Shown here piece by piece: positions 24,506 through 33,622 of a DNA stretch of 64,000 nt. The translations under genes were made by a program, and so were the position numbers. The stretch lies in assembly GCF_900182545.1 (NCBI RefSeq), contig NZ_FXTJ01000012.1, forward strand, positions 1-64,000, given 5' to 3'. Numbering within the stretch: the first letter of the stretch is position 1; each line of letters begins with the position of its first letter. The notes under the pieces are model-generated. The model was not told the origin of the DNA. It ran no database searches and was given only the letters and a program-made list of their open reading frames with translations. This DNA is from Geodermatophilus aquaeductus. GTDB lineage: Bacteria; Actinomycetota; Actinomycetes; Mycobacteriales; Geodermatophilaceae.

Positions 24506-26449
24506 TCAGCCGGAGGCGCCCGCCGGGCCGGACTCCCCGGCGGGGACGGAGGAGGTGGCGCTGCCGCCGGCGTCCGGGGTCGCGGACGGCGACGCCGACC
24601 CGGTACCGGGCGCCGTGCCGGGTGTCGTGCCGGGGTCCGTCGACGGCGTGGCGGGATCCGTCCCGCTGGGAGGCGGCGCGGTGTCCTCGGGGGTGCCCGT
24701 GGCGGGCGGCGTGGTCGCGGTGTCCGTCGCGGTGTCCGTCGCGGTCTCCCCCGCGGTGTTCCCTGCCGGGTCGTCCGTCGTCTCCCCCGTCGTGCCGGGC
24801 GTGGTGCTCCCGGCCGTCCCGCCGGGGGCCGTCGGCGTGGTCGCGGTGGTGTCCTCGGGCGCTGCGGTGTCCCCGGGCGCCGCGGTGTCCCCGGGCGCTG
24901 CGGTGTCCCCGGGCGCCGCCGTGTCCTCGGGCGCTGCGGTGTCCTGGGGCGCGGTGCTGCCGCCGGGCGTCGTCCCCGGGGCCGGACCGGCCGGCGGAGA
25001 GGTGCCGTCGTCCGCGGGTGCGCCGCCCTCGGTGCCGTCCGGGGTGGCGGGCACCGGGGCCGCCTCCCCCTCCGCCCCGGTGCCGGCGGCGCCCGGGGCC
25101 GACGGCTCCGGCGCGGGCACCGCGGTGTCCGGCGGCACGGCCACGACCACCTGGACCCGGTCGCCCGGCGCGAGCTCGACGTCCACCGGGGACAGCCGCA
25201 CCACGGTGCCCGGGTCGGCGTCGGCCGTGGCCTCGCTGCGCTGGCCCACCGTGAGCCCGAGCGCCGTCAGGTCCTCGACCACCTCGGTCACGGGGCGGCC
25301 GACGTGGTCGGCGGCGGCCAGCACGATCCCGCCGGTGTCGGTCTGCACGGCCTCGGCCGCGGGCGCGTCACCGGACCGGGTGCCCACCAGCACGAAGCCG
25401 CCCACGACGAGCAGCAGCGCCAGCAGCGGCAGCAGGACGAGCTGCCGCCGGCGGGTGCGGCGCGGCCCGGGCGGCTCGGGTGCGCGGCGCGCCGTCGGGC
25501 CCGCGGGTGCGTCGGCGACGGTGTCGGGACCGGCCCCGCTCGCGGTCGCCGCCGTCGACATCGCCGCCGCGACCTCGACCGGTGCCGTGGGCGGCACCGG
25601 CTGCGACTGGTGCTCGAGGGTGTCCTCGACCGCGTTCAGGAAGGCCGCGCCGTCGGGCAGCCGGGCGCCGGGGTCCTTGGTGAGGGCGGCGCCGATGAGC
25701 TCGCGGACGTCGGGCGGCAGGTCCTCGGGCAGCGGCTCGGGCTGCTCGCGCACCTGCTTGAGCGCCACGGTCACCGGGTTGGTGCCGGAGAAGGCGGCGT
25801 GGCCGGTCAGCGACTCGTAGCCGACCAGCCCGAGGGCGTAGACGTCGCTGGCGGGGCTGACCCGCTCGCCCGCGGCCTGCTCCGGGGACATGTACTGCGC
25901 GGTCCCGATGACCTGGCCGGTCTGGGTCAGCGGCACGCACTCGGCCGACCACGCGATGCCGAAGTCGGTGAGCTTCACCCGCCCGTCGGGCCGCACCAGG
26001 ATGTTCGAGGGCTTGACGTCGCGGTGCACGACACCGGCGCGGTGCGCCTCGGCCAGCCCGGCGGCGGCCTGGCGCAGCACCGACAGCGCCGCCTGCGGGT
26101 CCAGCGGGCCCTCGTCGCGGATGCGCGTCGACAGCGGCGCGCCCTCCACCAGCTCCATGACCAGGTAGGCCAGGTGCTCGCCGGTGCCGTCCTCGCAGCC
26201 CTCGCCGTAGTCCAGGACGGTGGCGATGTTCGGGTGGCTCAGCGCCGCGGCGTGGCGGGCCTCGTTGCGGAACCGGGCGAGGAACGTCGGGTCGTCGGCG
26301 TACTCGCTGCGCAGCACCTTGACCGCCACGGGCCGTTCGAGCAGCACGTCGCGCCCGCGCCACACCTGGCCCATGCCCCCGGTGGCGATGAGCTCCTGCA
26401 GCTCGTAGCGGTCCCCGAGGGTCTGCCGCTCGTGCTCGACCGTGGTCAC
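24506..26449 (-). CDS. PASTA-domain Ser/Thr protein kinase (PknB-like)
   Basis: 647 residues. Kinase domain residues 14-275: glycine loop ATGGMGQV, K44 (VAVKVL), catalytic D144 (VVHRDVKPSN), DFG at 162-164, SPE at 188-190; all intact. A basic juxtamembrane stretch leads to one helix at about 337-356, then a single PASTA-like domain at about 374-440, and a long Pro/Thr/Ala/Gly tail with repeats of DTAAPG. PASTA domains sense muropeptides or cell-wall precursors outside the cell. PknB has three or four PASTA units, so one unit plus a 200-residue tail is a reduced form. The GTG at 26449 starts just before LGDRYEL. Confidence 0.92.
   Translation of the reverse strand: MTTVEHERQTLGDRYELQELIATGGMGQVWRGRDVLLERPVAVKVLRSEYADDPTFLARFRNEARHAAALSHPNIATVLDYGEGCEDGTGEHLAYLVMELVEGAPLSTRIRDEGPLDPQAALSVLRQAAAGLAEAHRAGVVHRDVKPSNILVRPDGRVKLTDFGIAWSAECVPLTQTGQVIGTAQYMSPEQAAGERVSPASDVYALGLVGYESLTGHAAFSGTNPVTVALKQVREQPEPLPEDLPPDVRELIGAALTKDPGARLPDGAAFLNAVEDTLEHQSQPVPPTAPVEVAAAMSTAATASGAGPDTVADAPAGPTARRAPEPPGPRRTRRRQLVLLPLLALLLVVGGFVLVGTRSGDAPAAEAVQTDTGGIVLAAADHVGRPVTEVVEDLTALGLTVGQRSEATADADPGTVVRLSPVDVELAPGDRVQVVVAVPPDTAVPAPEPSAPGAAGTGAEGEAAPVPATPDGTEGGAPADDGTSPPAGPAPGTTPGGSTAPQDTAAPEDTAAPGDTAAPGDTAAPGDTAAPEDTTATTPTAPGGTAGSTTPGTTGETTDDPAGNTAGETATDTATDTATTPPATGTPEDTAPPPSGTDPATPSTDPGTTPGTAPGTGSASPSATPDAGGSATSSVPAGESGPAGASG
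24849..24956 (-). repeat. Six tandem 18-bp units in the kinase tail
   Basis: Units such as gtgtccccgggcgccgcg repeat six times with few changes and code, on the minus strand, for DTAAPG/DTAAPE. In-frame, so length changes would not disrupt the protein. Confidence 0.85.
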
Positions 26450-26697
26450 CGCGCGCTCCGTCCCGTCCGACGCCGCGGGTCCTCGACCCGCTCCCTCCGG
26501 CCCCCAGCGGGGCTGTCCACGCCGTCCCGCGCCGGACGGCCGACCAGGTCCCGTTTCCCGCCCGGACGCCTCGTCAACCACGCGACCGTCCGCGGGCGTT
26601 CGCCCGCTCGCGTGCCGGGCCTCGCCGCCCGGCGCCCGGTCCGCCAGGATCCCGGCAACCCGCGGCACCGGCGCCGCGGCCGTTCCGGAGGTCGCCC

Positions 26698-27642
26698 GTG
26701 GACTCGGCTCTCGCCACCGTCGCCCTGCCCGCCGCCCTGGCCGTGGTCATGTTCGGGCTCGGGCTGTCGCTCACCGTCGACGACTTCGTCCGGGTCACCC
26801 GCCGGCCGCGCGCCGCCGTCGTCGCCCTGGGGCTGCAGCTGCTGGTGCTGCCGGCGCTCTGCTTCGGACTCGTGATCGCCGTCGGCCTGGAGCCCGTGCT
26901 CGCGGTCGGCATGCTGCTGCTGGCCGCCTCCCCGGGCGGGACGACGGCGAACCTGTTCAGCCACCTCTTCCGCGGGGACGTCGCGCTCAACGTCTCCCTG
27001 ACGGCGGTCAACTCGCTGCTGGCGGTGGTCACGCTGCCGCTGGTCACCAACCTCGCGGTGACCGTCTTCGACCCGCCGGACGCCGGGTCGATCGGCCTGC
27101 AGTTCGGCAAGACGGTGCAGGTCTTCGCGATCGTGCTGGTGCCGGTGGCCCTGGGCATGCTCGTGCGGCGCTCGGCCCCGGCCTCCGCCGACCGCGCGGA
27201 CCGGCCGGTGCGGGTGCTCTCGGCGGTCGTGCTGGCGCTGGTGATCGTCGGGACGGTCGTCGCCGAGCGGGAGAACGTGGCCGGCTACCTGCGCGAGGTC
27301 GGCCTGGTCGCCCTCGCGTTCTGCGTGCTCAGCCTGCTGGTCGGCTTCGCCGTGCCGCGCGCGCTCGGCGTCGGCCACCGGCAGGCGGTCGCGTGCGCCT
27401 TCGAGATCGGCGTGCACAACAGCACGCTGGCCATCGCGGTCGCGATCAGCGTCCTCGGGAGCGTGGAGCTCGCCGTCCCGGCGGCGGTCTACGGCGTCCT
27501 GATGTTCCCCGTGGCCGCACTCGCCGGCTGGGCCGTCACCCGGTCGTCCCGGTCGCGGGAGCCGGAGGGCAGGGAGCCGGAGGGCAGGGAGTCGGAGGGC
27601 AGGGAGTCGGAGGGCAGGGAGCCGGAGGGCGTGGCGTCCTGA
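26698..27642 (+). CDS. Bile acid:sodium symporter (BASS) family transporter
   Basis: 314 residues, about ten helices. Family marks: MFGLGLSLTVDDF, LLLAASPGGTTANLFSHL, and FEIGVHNSTLAIAVAISVL, the paired sodium-site segments of the BASS fold. GGAGGT precedes the GTG. The C-terminus is an odd hydrophilic repeat REPEGREPEGRESEG... that is not part of the fold and lies in DNA also coding for the tail of the convergent ATPase. Divergent from the kinase (248-base gap, which holds a GCGGGCG-TT-CGCCCGC repeat at 26592-26607 and otherwise nothing I can assign). Confidence 0.9.
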   Translation: MDSALATVALPAALAVVMFGLGLSLTVDDFVRVTRRPRAAVVALGLQLLVLPALCFGLVIAVGLEPVLAVGMLLLAASPGGTTANLFSHLFRGDVALNVSLTAVNSLLAVVTLPLVTNLAVTVFDPPDAGSIGLQFGKTVQVFAIVLVPVALGMLVRRSAPASADRADRPVRVLSAVVLALVIVGTVVAERENVAGYLREVGLVALAFCVLSLLVGFAVPRALGVGHRQAVACAFEIGVHNSTLAIAVAISVLGSVELAVPAAVYGVLMFPVAALAGWAVTRSSRSREPEGREPEGRESEGRESEGREPEGVAS

Positions 27643-30600
27643 CCCGCCCACCGGCGCCACAGCGCCGGGACCACCTCGGCGCCCGCGGTGCCGGCCGCCG
27701 CCCAGCCGAGGACGACCAGCCACGCGAGCGGGTCCAGCGGGGTGCAGCCGAAGAACCGGCTCAGCCCCGGGGTCTGCACGACGACGGCCAGGGCGGCCAG
27801 CGACCCGGCCGCGGTGGCCAGCACCAGCGGGCTGCGCCGCCCGGCCCAGGCGGTCTGCCCGAGCTGCGTGGTGATGAGGGCCGCCAGGCCCATGGTGCCG
27901 GCCCGGCGGGGCAGGCCGGTGACGCGGCCGGTGGCCCAGGCGCCGGTCGCGCCGGCGGCGGTGGCGACGCCGCGGACGGCGACGAGCCGGCGCACCGACT
28001 CGGGAAAGCCGCGGTACGGGCCGGCGAGCAGCACCGGCGCGAGCGGGTGACCGGCCAGCGGCCCGTCGTCCCCCGCCGGGGCGGCCGCCCCCGGCCGGCC
28101 GACGGCGACGGCCAGCGCCGGGAACATGTCGGTGAGCAGGTTGACCAGCAGCAGCTGCCGCGTGCCCAGCGGCGCGCGGCCGCCCAGCGCCGTCCCGAGG
28201 ACGGTGAAGGCGACCTCGCCGGCGTTGCCCCCGACGAGGATGGCGACGGCGTCCCGGACGCGGGACCACAGCGCGCGGCCCTCGGCCACGGCGTCGACCA
28301 GCCGGGTCAGGTCGAGGTCGGTGATCACCAGGTCCGCCGCGCTGCGGGCGGCCGGCGACTCCGCCCCGGCCACGCCCACCCCGACGTCGGCCAGCCGGAT
28401 CGCGGCGGCGTCGTTGACGCCGTCGCCGGTCATGGCCAGCGTGGCCCCGGTGCGGCGCAGCGCCTGCACCAGCAGCACCTTGTGCTCGGGGGTCAGCCGG
28501 GCGAACACCGCCGCCTCCCGCACCAGACGGGCCCGCTCGGCGTCCGACGCCCGCGCCAGCCGGGCGCCGGTCACCACCCGGTCGGCGTCGGGGACGCCGG
28601 CCTCCGCGGCGATGGCGGCAGCGGTCTCGGGGTGGTCACCGGTGGCCACCAGCACCCGGACGCCGGCCGCGCCGAGCTGCTCGACCGCCGCGGCCGAGGA
28701 CGCGCGCACCGTGTCGGCCAGCCCCACCAGGCCGCGCAGGGTCAGCCCGGTCGCGGCCGCCTCGAGGTCCTCCGGCCGCCCCTCCAGCTCCCGGTCGGCC
28801 ACGGCCAGCACGCGCAGGCCCTCGCAGGCCAGCTCCCGCACCCGGCCGGCGGCGTCGCCCGCGTCGGTGCACAGCCGCAGCACGACCTCCGGCGCGCCCT
28901 TGACCACCAGCCGGCCCGCGCGGAGGGCCGCCGAGAAGCCGCGCCCGGTCGCGAACGGGACCGAGGCATCGGGCTCCTCCGCGCAGGCCACCCCGCGGTC
29001 GCCGGCGGCGGCCGCGACGGCGCGATCGGTCTCGTGCGCGTCGGTGTCACCGGCGCCCACCCCGGCCGCCGCGAGGCGGAGCAGGCCGTCCTCGTCGTCG
29101 CCGCCGTCCCCGAGGGGCACCAGCCGGACCACCTGCAGCCGGTTCTCCGTCAGCGTGCCGGTCTTGTCGAAGCAGACGGTGTCCACCCGGCCCAGCGCCT
29201 CGAGGACGCGGGCGCTGCGCACCACCGCCCCGCGCCCCGACAGCCGCCGGGCCGCGGCCTGCTGGGCGACGGTGGCCACCAGCGGCAGCCCCTCGGGCAC
29301 GGCCGCGACCGCGACGGCGACACCGGCGCTGACCGCCTCGCGCAGCGGCCGCCGCCACGCCACCCCCAGCGCGGTCACGGCACCGCCGCCGGCCAGCGTC
29401 AGCGGCAGGACCGAGCGGGTGAGCTCGGCCAGGCGGGCCTGGACGCCGGCGGGGGGCGCGCCCCGCCCGGCCGCCCGGGCCGCCCGCCCGGCCTGGGTGG
29501 CCGACCCGACGGCGACGACGACGGCGCGTCCGCTGCCGGCGACCACGGTCGTCCCGTCGAAGAGCATGCAGCGACGGTCGGCGACCTCGGCGCCCGGCGT
29601 CGCGGGCACGGACTTGGCCACCGCGAGCGACTCGCCGGTGAGGCTCGACTCGTCCACCTCGAGGTCCTCGACGGCGAGCAGCCGCGCGTCGGCGGTGACC
29701 ACGTCGCCGGATCCCACGAGGACCACGTCGCCCACGCGCAGGGCGCCGGCCGGGACCTCCTCGGAGCCGCCGTCGGTCTCCCGGCGCACGCACGCGTCCT
29801 GCTCGAGCAGCAGCGACTCCAGGGCCGTCTCCGCGCGCATCCGCTGGGCCGCGCCGAGCAGCGCGTTGCCCACGGTGACGCCGCCGACCAGGAACGCGTC
29901 GGCGGTCTCGCCGAGCACGGCGGTGGCGCCGGCGCCGGCGCCGAGGACCGGGGTGAGCGGGTCGGCGAGCTCGGCGGCGACGGTGCGCGCGAACCGGACC
30001 GGCACCCGGACGGCGGCCACGCCGGTCCCCCGCCGCCACGCCCGCGTCAGCAGGTCGGGCGCGGCGTCGTCGGCCCGGGGCAGCGCGGCCAGCCGGCGCA
30101 GGACGTCGTCGGGGTCGAGCGCGTGCCACGGCGTGTGGACCGACGGCGGCGGCGCGGGCCGGCGCGCGGCGCGGACCGCCGTCCAGGTGCCGTCGACGAT
30201 CGTCCAGACCGTCGCCGTCTTGCCCGGGGTGGTCGCCCGCCGCTGCCCCGCGCGGGCCGAACCGACGGCGGCGAGCAGGGCGCCCAGGACGTTGCCGGTC
30301 AGCGCGGTGTGCACCGACCGGCGGGCGAGCGCGTGCGCGTCGGTCACGGCCCGGACCACCCGGCAGGCGTCGTCCAGGCCCGGCCCGGTCACCAGGTCGG
30401 CGGCCCAGGCGGGCGCGCGGCCCGGCCGCACGGGGGCCACCGCGACGTCGGCGGCCAGCAGCGCGGCGGTCTCCGCGGCGGAGACCAGCAGCACCCCGCG
30501 CCCCTCGGCCTGCTGCCGGCGGACGACGTCGGCCGGGGACTCGTCCGCGGGCGGGACCTCCTCGGCGATGCCGGCGATCTCCCGGGTGCCGGCGTGCGGG

Positions 30601-32207
30601 GTGAGGACGAGGCGCGCGCCGGTGCCGACGGCGGTGGTCAGCAGCGCCTCGGCGTGCGGGTCGAGCTCCGGGGCGACCAGGACGGTGCCCACGCGGCGGC
30701 GTCCGGCGTAGAGCGTCCGCAGCGACGCCCCGGGCGCGTCCGGGGCCTCCCGCGAGTCGCCGAGCCGGGTCCCGCGGGCACCACCGCGGGCACCACCGCC
30801 GTCCCCGTCCCCGCCGCCGCCGTCCCCGCCCTCGGCGCCCAGCAGCCGCGCCGCGTCCGTCCACACGGCGGCGTCGTCCCACCCGTCGGCCTCGGCGGTC
30901 GCCTCGAGGACGACCGGCGGGCCGGTGCACAGGGTGGCGCCGTCGACGACCACGCAGTCCACCCGGTCGAGGCGCCGGTAGGCGGTGCCGTCCAGGGGCA
31001 GCACGCCCGAGCGGCACATCAGCAGGTCCAGCGTGGCGGCGAAGGACTCCCGGCCCTGCAGCGCCGCCTTCGGCGAGAGCGCCTTGACCAGGTCGGCGGC
31101 GCGGCCCGGCCGGCCGGTGAGGGCGAGGACGGCCAGCACCGCGGCCGTCGTCGTCGGGCCCAGGCGGCCCTGGTAGCGGCCGATCCTGCCGGGCGGCAGC
31201 GGAACGGGTCGCTCCCCCGCACCGGCGGCCGGGCGGACGTCCTCGGGCTCGGTGCCGTCCGGCTCGGGCCGGCACAGCTCCTCCTCGCGCCGCTGCCACG
31301 CCTGGCGGCGCGCCCGCACCTCGAGCACCTGCTGCAGGGAGGCGACCGCGTTGAGCGCGGGGACCGTCGGGCTCTTCGTCGCCGAGTGCAGGACCGCCGA
31401 GAGCCCCTCGAGGGCCAGGCGGGTGCCGAACCGGCCGACCCGCCGGGCCAGCAGCCCGGTGAGCCAGTCCTGGGTGTCGAGGAGGTTGACCGTCAGCGTG
31501 GCGTGCCGGGAGAGGGCGGGGAGGGGCAGCGCCCGGGCGGTGAGGGCGGCGGCGACGCCGAGCGCGTCCACGGCGAGGGCAGCCGCCGCGGCCACCAGGG
31601 GCTCGAGGTCGGCGGGGTGGTCGCCGGACTCGGGGAGGGCCCCGCGCCGGTCCCTCGCGCCCTGCACCGCGCCGACGGTGGTGACGACGTCGTCCACGCG
31701 CACCCGCCGCTCGTCGACGGCGACCAGCGCCCGGCCGAGGAGGTCGTTGACCGTCGCCCACTGCACGCCGTCGAGCCCCTCGAGCCGGCGGCGCAGGGCC
31801 CGGCCCGCGTCGGGCGGCGCACCGGGCGCGGGCGGGGGGACCTCCACCTGGACGAGGCCGGAGTCGGCCCACACCCGCGGCGTGTGCCGGTCGCCCTCGG
31901 GCTCGAACATGCCGGCGGCGACGCGCGCGAGCTCCCGGAGCCGGCCGGTGGGCAGCGGGTCCGCCCCCGTCAGCAGCGTGCCGGCGGCGCGGATCCCGGA
32001 GACGGCGGTCTGCGCGAGGTCGACCGGCCGGCCGCTCACCCGGGAGGTCAGGTCCTCCGCCGTCCGCACCGCGGCCCGGGACGAGGCGCCGAGCAGGCCG
32101 GCGGTGACGACGGCCGGTGCGACGGCGACCTGCACCCCCGTGCCCGCCAGCCGGGCCGCGCCGGACAGTGCGCGCCGGACGGTGGGGGCCCGGCGGAGCA
32201 CCCTCAC
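27489..32207 (-). CDS. Giant CtpI-like cation-transporting P-type ATPase
   Basis: 1572 residues; comparable to mycobacterial CtpI (about 1630). The C-terminal half is a complete P-type ATPase: TGES actuator loop, VPEGLP in the ion-pathway helix, CFDKTGTLTENR with phosphorylated D1014, KGAPE in the nucleotide domain, TGDHPE and GDGVNDAAAI. VPEGLP resembles P2-type pumps (Ca2+ or similar), but the ion is unproven. The N-terminal half looks like a decayed second copy: at residue 422, VDCVVVDGATLCTG stands where VDTVCFDKTGTLT would be. The C-terminus (GSLPSDSLPS repeats) overlaps the BASS gene by 154 bases. The start is GTG at 32207; an upstream weak leader cannot be excluded. Confidence 0.9.
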   Translation of the reverse strand: MRVLRRAPTVRRALSGAARLAGTGVQVAVAPAVVTAGLLGASSRAAVRTAEDLTSRVSGRPVDLAQTAVSGIRAAGTLLTGADPLPTGRLRELARVAAGMFEPEGDRHTPRVWADSGLVQVEVPPPAPGAPPDAGRALRRRLEGLDGVQWATVNDLLGRALVAVDERRVRVDDVVTTVGAVQGARDRRGALPESGDHPADLEPLVAAAAALAVDALGVAAALTARALPLPALSRHATLTVNLLDTQDWLTGLLARRVGRFGTRLALEGLSAVLHSATKSPTVPALNAVASLQQVLEVRARRQAWQRREEELCRPEPDGTEPEDVRPAAGAGERPVPLPPGRIGRYQGRLGPTTTAAVLAVLALTGRPGRAADLVKALSPKAALQGRESFAATLDLLMCRSGVLPLDGTAYRRLDRVDCVVVDGATLCTGPPVVLEATAEADGWDDAAVWTDAARLLGAEGGDGGGGDGDGGGARGGARGTRLGDSREAPDAPGASLRTLYAGRRRVGTVLVAPELDPHAEALLTTAVGTGARLVLTPHAGTREIAGIAEEVPPADESPADVVRRQQAEGRGVLLVSAAETAALLAADVAVAPVRPGRAPAWAADLVTGPGLDDACRVVRAVTDAHALARRSVHTALTGNVLGALLAAVGSARAGQRRATTPGKTATVWTIVDGTWTAVRAARRPAPPPSVHTPWHALDPDDVLRRLAALPRADDAAPDLLTRAWRRGTGVAAVRVPVRFARTVAAELADPLTPVLGAGAGATAVLGETADAFLVGGVTVGNALLGAAQRMRAETALESLLLEQDACVRRETDGGSEEVPAGALRVGDVVLVGSGDVVTADARLLAVEDLEVDESSLTGESLAVAKSVPATPGAEVADRRCMLFDGTTVVAGSGRAVVVAVGSATQAGRAARAAGRGAPPAGVQARLAELTRSVLPLTLAGGGAVTALGVAWRRPLREAVSAGVAVAVAAVPEGLPLVATVAQQAAARRLSGRGAVVRSARVLEALGRVDTVCFDKTGTLTENRLQVVRLVPLGDGGDDEDGLLRLAAAGVGAGDTDAHETDRAVAAAAGDRGVACAEEPDASVPFATGRGFSAALRAGRLVVKGAPEVVLRLCTDAGDAAGRVRELACEGLRVLAVADRELEGRPEDLEAAATGLTLRGLVGLADTVRASSAAAVEQLGAAGVRVLVATGDHPETAAAIAAEAGVPDADRVVTGARLARASDAERARLVREAAVFARLTPEHKVLLVQALRRTGATLAMTGDGVNDAAAIRLADVGVGVAGAESPAARSAADLVITDLDLTRLVDAVAEGRALWSRVRDAVAILVGGNAGEVAFTVLGTALGGRAPLGTRQLLLVNLLTDMFPALAVAVGRPGAAAPAGDDGPLAGHPLAPVLLAGPYRGFPESVRRLVAVRGVATAAGATGAWATGRVTGLPRRAGTMGLAALITTQLGQTAWAGRRSPLVLATAAGSLAALAVVVQTPGLSRFFGCTPLDPLAWLVVLGWAAAGTAGAEVVPALWRRWAGQDATPSGSLPSDSLPSDSLPSGSLPSGSRDRDDRVTAQPASAATGNIRTP
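27556..27630. repeat. Five tandem 15-bp units shared by two convergent genes
   Basis: Five copies of agggag(c/t)cggagggc (first base of the first copy is c). On the plus strand they encode REPEG/RESEG at the end of the BASS transporter; on the minus strand they encode PSGSL/PSDSL near the end of the P-type ATPase. Confidence 0.92.
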
Positions 32208-32340
32208 CCGGCGCTCACCGGCCCGCGGGCCGTCCGCTCTCCGCTCATCGTCCGCCCCCTGCGACAGAGACCCCGAGCGTGCGCCGGGACGCGACCGTCC
32301 GCAATGCAGGGACCGACCGTGCGGGTCCCCGGCGCCGGGC

Positions 32341-33228
32341 TCAGGGGCGGTGCCTCCCGGCGAGGGGCACCGGGGCCCGCCGGATGCCGGCGGCGCCGGT
32401 GAGGACGACGGCGACCGCGACCGCGACGAACGCCCAGGCCACCGGCCGGTCCCAGGCCACCGTGCCGCGGTGCCAGACCACGGTGACGAGCACGAGGACG
32501 CCGAAGACGGTGTAGGCGACCGCCGCGGTGCGCAGCCGCTCGAGGTCGCCGGCCAGTGCCGCCAGCGCCGTCGCGACGCCGAAGGCGACCAGCCAGGCGC
32601 CCACCACGCGGGCGGTGAGCGGGGTCAGCGTCCAGGGCCACAGCGTCTCCGCCGTCGTCGGGGCCACCGAGATCGCCGCGCCCACGCCGAGCAGCACGAC
32701 CGACTCGACCGCGAGCGCCGCCCGGAGCAGCACCGGCACCGGACGGCGGCGCGGTGGGTCGGTGCCCGGCGCGCGCTCCTGCAGCGCGAGGAGGACGAGC
32801 ATCGCCAGCGGGATGACGATGTAGACGCCGGTCCAGAACCAGGCGGCGGCGCGGGCGAGCAGCGGCGCGGTGGCGAACTCGGCCTGGAAGTGGAAGCGGT
32901 CGACGTGCACCAGCGTGGCCACCAGCGTCAGCAGCGTGAACACCAGGATGGTGAGCACCGGCACGCGGCTGTTGGCCCACACCGGGTCGCGCAGCGACAG
33001 GACGACCAGCGTGCACCCCGCGGCGTAGCCGGCGCCCAGGAACGCCGCGGTCAGCGGCGGCTGGATCGTCCAGGCGAACACCTGGTCGGTGCGGCCCGGC
33101 TGCAGCAGCAGCGCGCCGACGGCGAGGGCGGTGAGGACGCTGAAGGCCAGCAGCAGCACCCGCATCCCGGGGAGCAGCTCGCGCGGCCGGTCGGTCGAGG
33201 GGCGCACGGCCGTGGAGACAGGGTCCAC
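32341..33228 (-). CDS. Multi-spanning membrane protein (paralogue of the protein at 19856-20752)
   Basis: 295 residues, about eight hydrophobic segments. Shares with its paralogue the order of TAAFLGAGYAAG, RVPVLTI, FWTGVYIVIP, LWPWTLTPLTARVVGAWLVAFG and AYTVFGVL. The GTG at 33228 (VDPVSTAV) has GGAGGT 6 bases upstream and matches the paralogue's length; longer forms add a polar leader. It lies downstream of, and in line with, nothing obvious; the ATPase gene follows 133 bases on. Function unknown. Confidence 0.83.
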   Translation of the reverse strand: MDPVSTAVRPSTDRPRELLPGMRVLLLAFSVLTALAVGALLLQPGRTDQVFAWTIQPPLTAAFLGAGYAAGCTLVVLSLRDPVWANSRVPVLTILVFTLLTLVATLVHVDRFHFQAEFATAPLLARAAAWFWTGVYIVIPLAMLVLLALQERAPGTDPPRRRPVPVLLRAALAVESVVLLGVGAAISVAPTTAETLWPWTLTPLTARVVGAWLVAFGVATALAALAGDLERLRTAAVAYTVFGVLVLVTVVWHRGTVAWDRPVAWAFVAVAVAVVLTGAAGIRRAPVPLAGRHRP

Positions 33229-33458
33229 CGGAGACCTCCGACGTCGGTACCGCCCCCGTGCGCGCCCATCGAAGCACCGCCGGGCAGCCGTGTCACCGGA
33301 CTTCCGGCCCGATCCCGCCGCCCGCCGCAGTGGTGGAGCACACGGGGCCGTTTCCCTCCCGTTCACGGCGGCTTCGCCGTCCTGCAACGGGCCGCGGGGA
33401 GCGTGGGACGCGGCCGAGACGACGACGTCCCCGAGAGACCGACCCCCCTGGAGACGCC

Positions 33459-33587
33459 ATGACTCCCACCGCCCGACCCACCGCGCGCACCACCCGCACC
33501 CGCTCGTGGCTGCGCCGCCTCGACGCCTACACGCTCGAGGTCTTCAACCCGGGCGCGCCCTACCGCCCGCGCCCCGACCGGGGCTGA
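33459..33587 (+). CDS. Small basic protein (42 residues)
   Basis: MTPTARPTARTTRTRSWLRR then LDAYTLEVFNPGAPYRPRPDRG. A TGGAG lies 7 bases before the ATG, and a strong stem-loop follows the stop. Basic N-terminus, aromatic/Pro-rich end; no membrane segment. I do not recognise the family. The 230-base gap upstream holds its promoter and that of the divergent membrane protein, nothing else clear. Confidence 0.55.
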   Translation: MTPTARPTARTTRTRSWLRRLDAYTLEVFNPGAPYRPRPDRG

Positions 33588-33593
33588 CCCGCC

Positions 33594-33622
33594 GCGCGCC
33601 CGCCCCTCACGGGCGGGCGCGC
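33594..33622. terminator. Bidirectional stem-loop with a stop codon in its loop
   Basis: 12-bp perfect arms GCGCGCCCGCCC / GGGCGGGCGCGC around loop ctcac; the TCA at 33607-33609 in the loop is the reverse stop codon of the TetR gene. It serves the small-protein gene and the paaK-tetR operon. Confidence 0.7.

Noticed and set aside
26442-32402. A 1986-residue plus-strand frame opposite the P-type ATPase
   Set aside because: Low-complexity antisense frame typical of very GC-rich genes; the ATPase motifs are on the minus strand.
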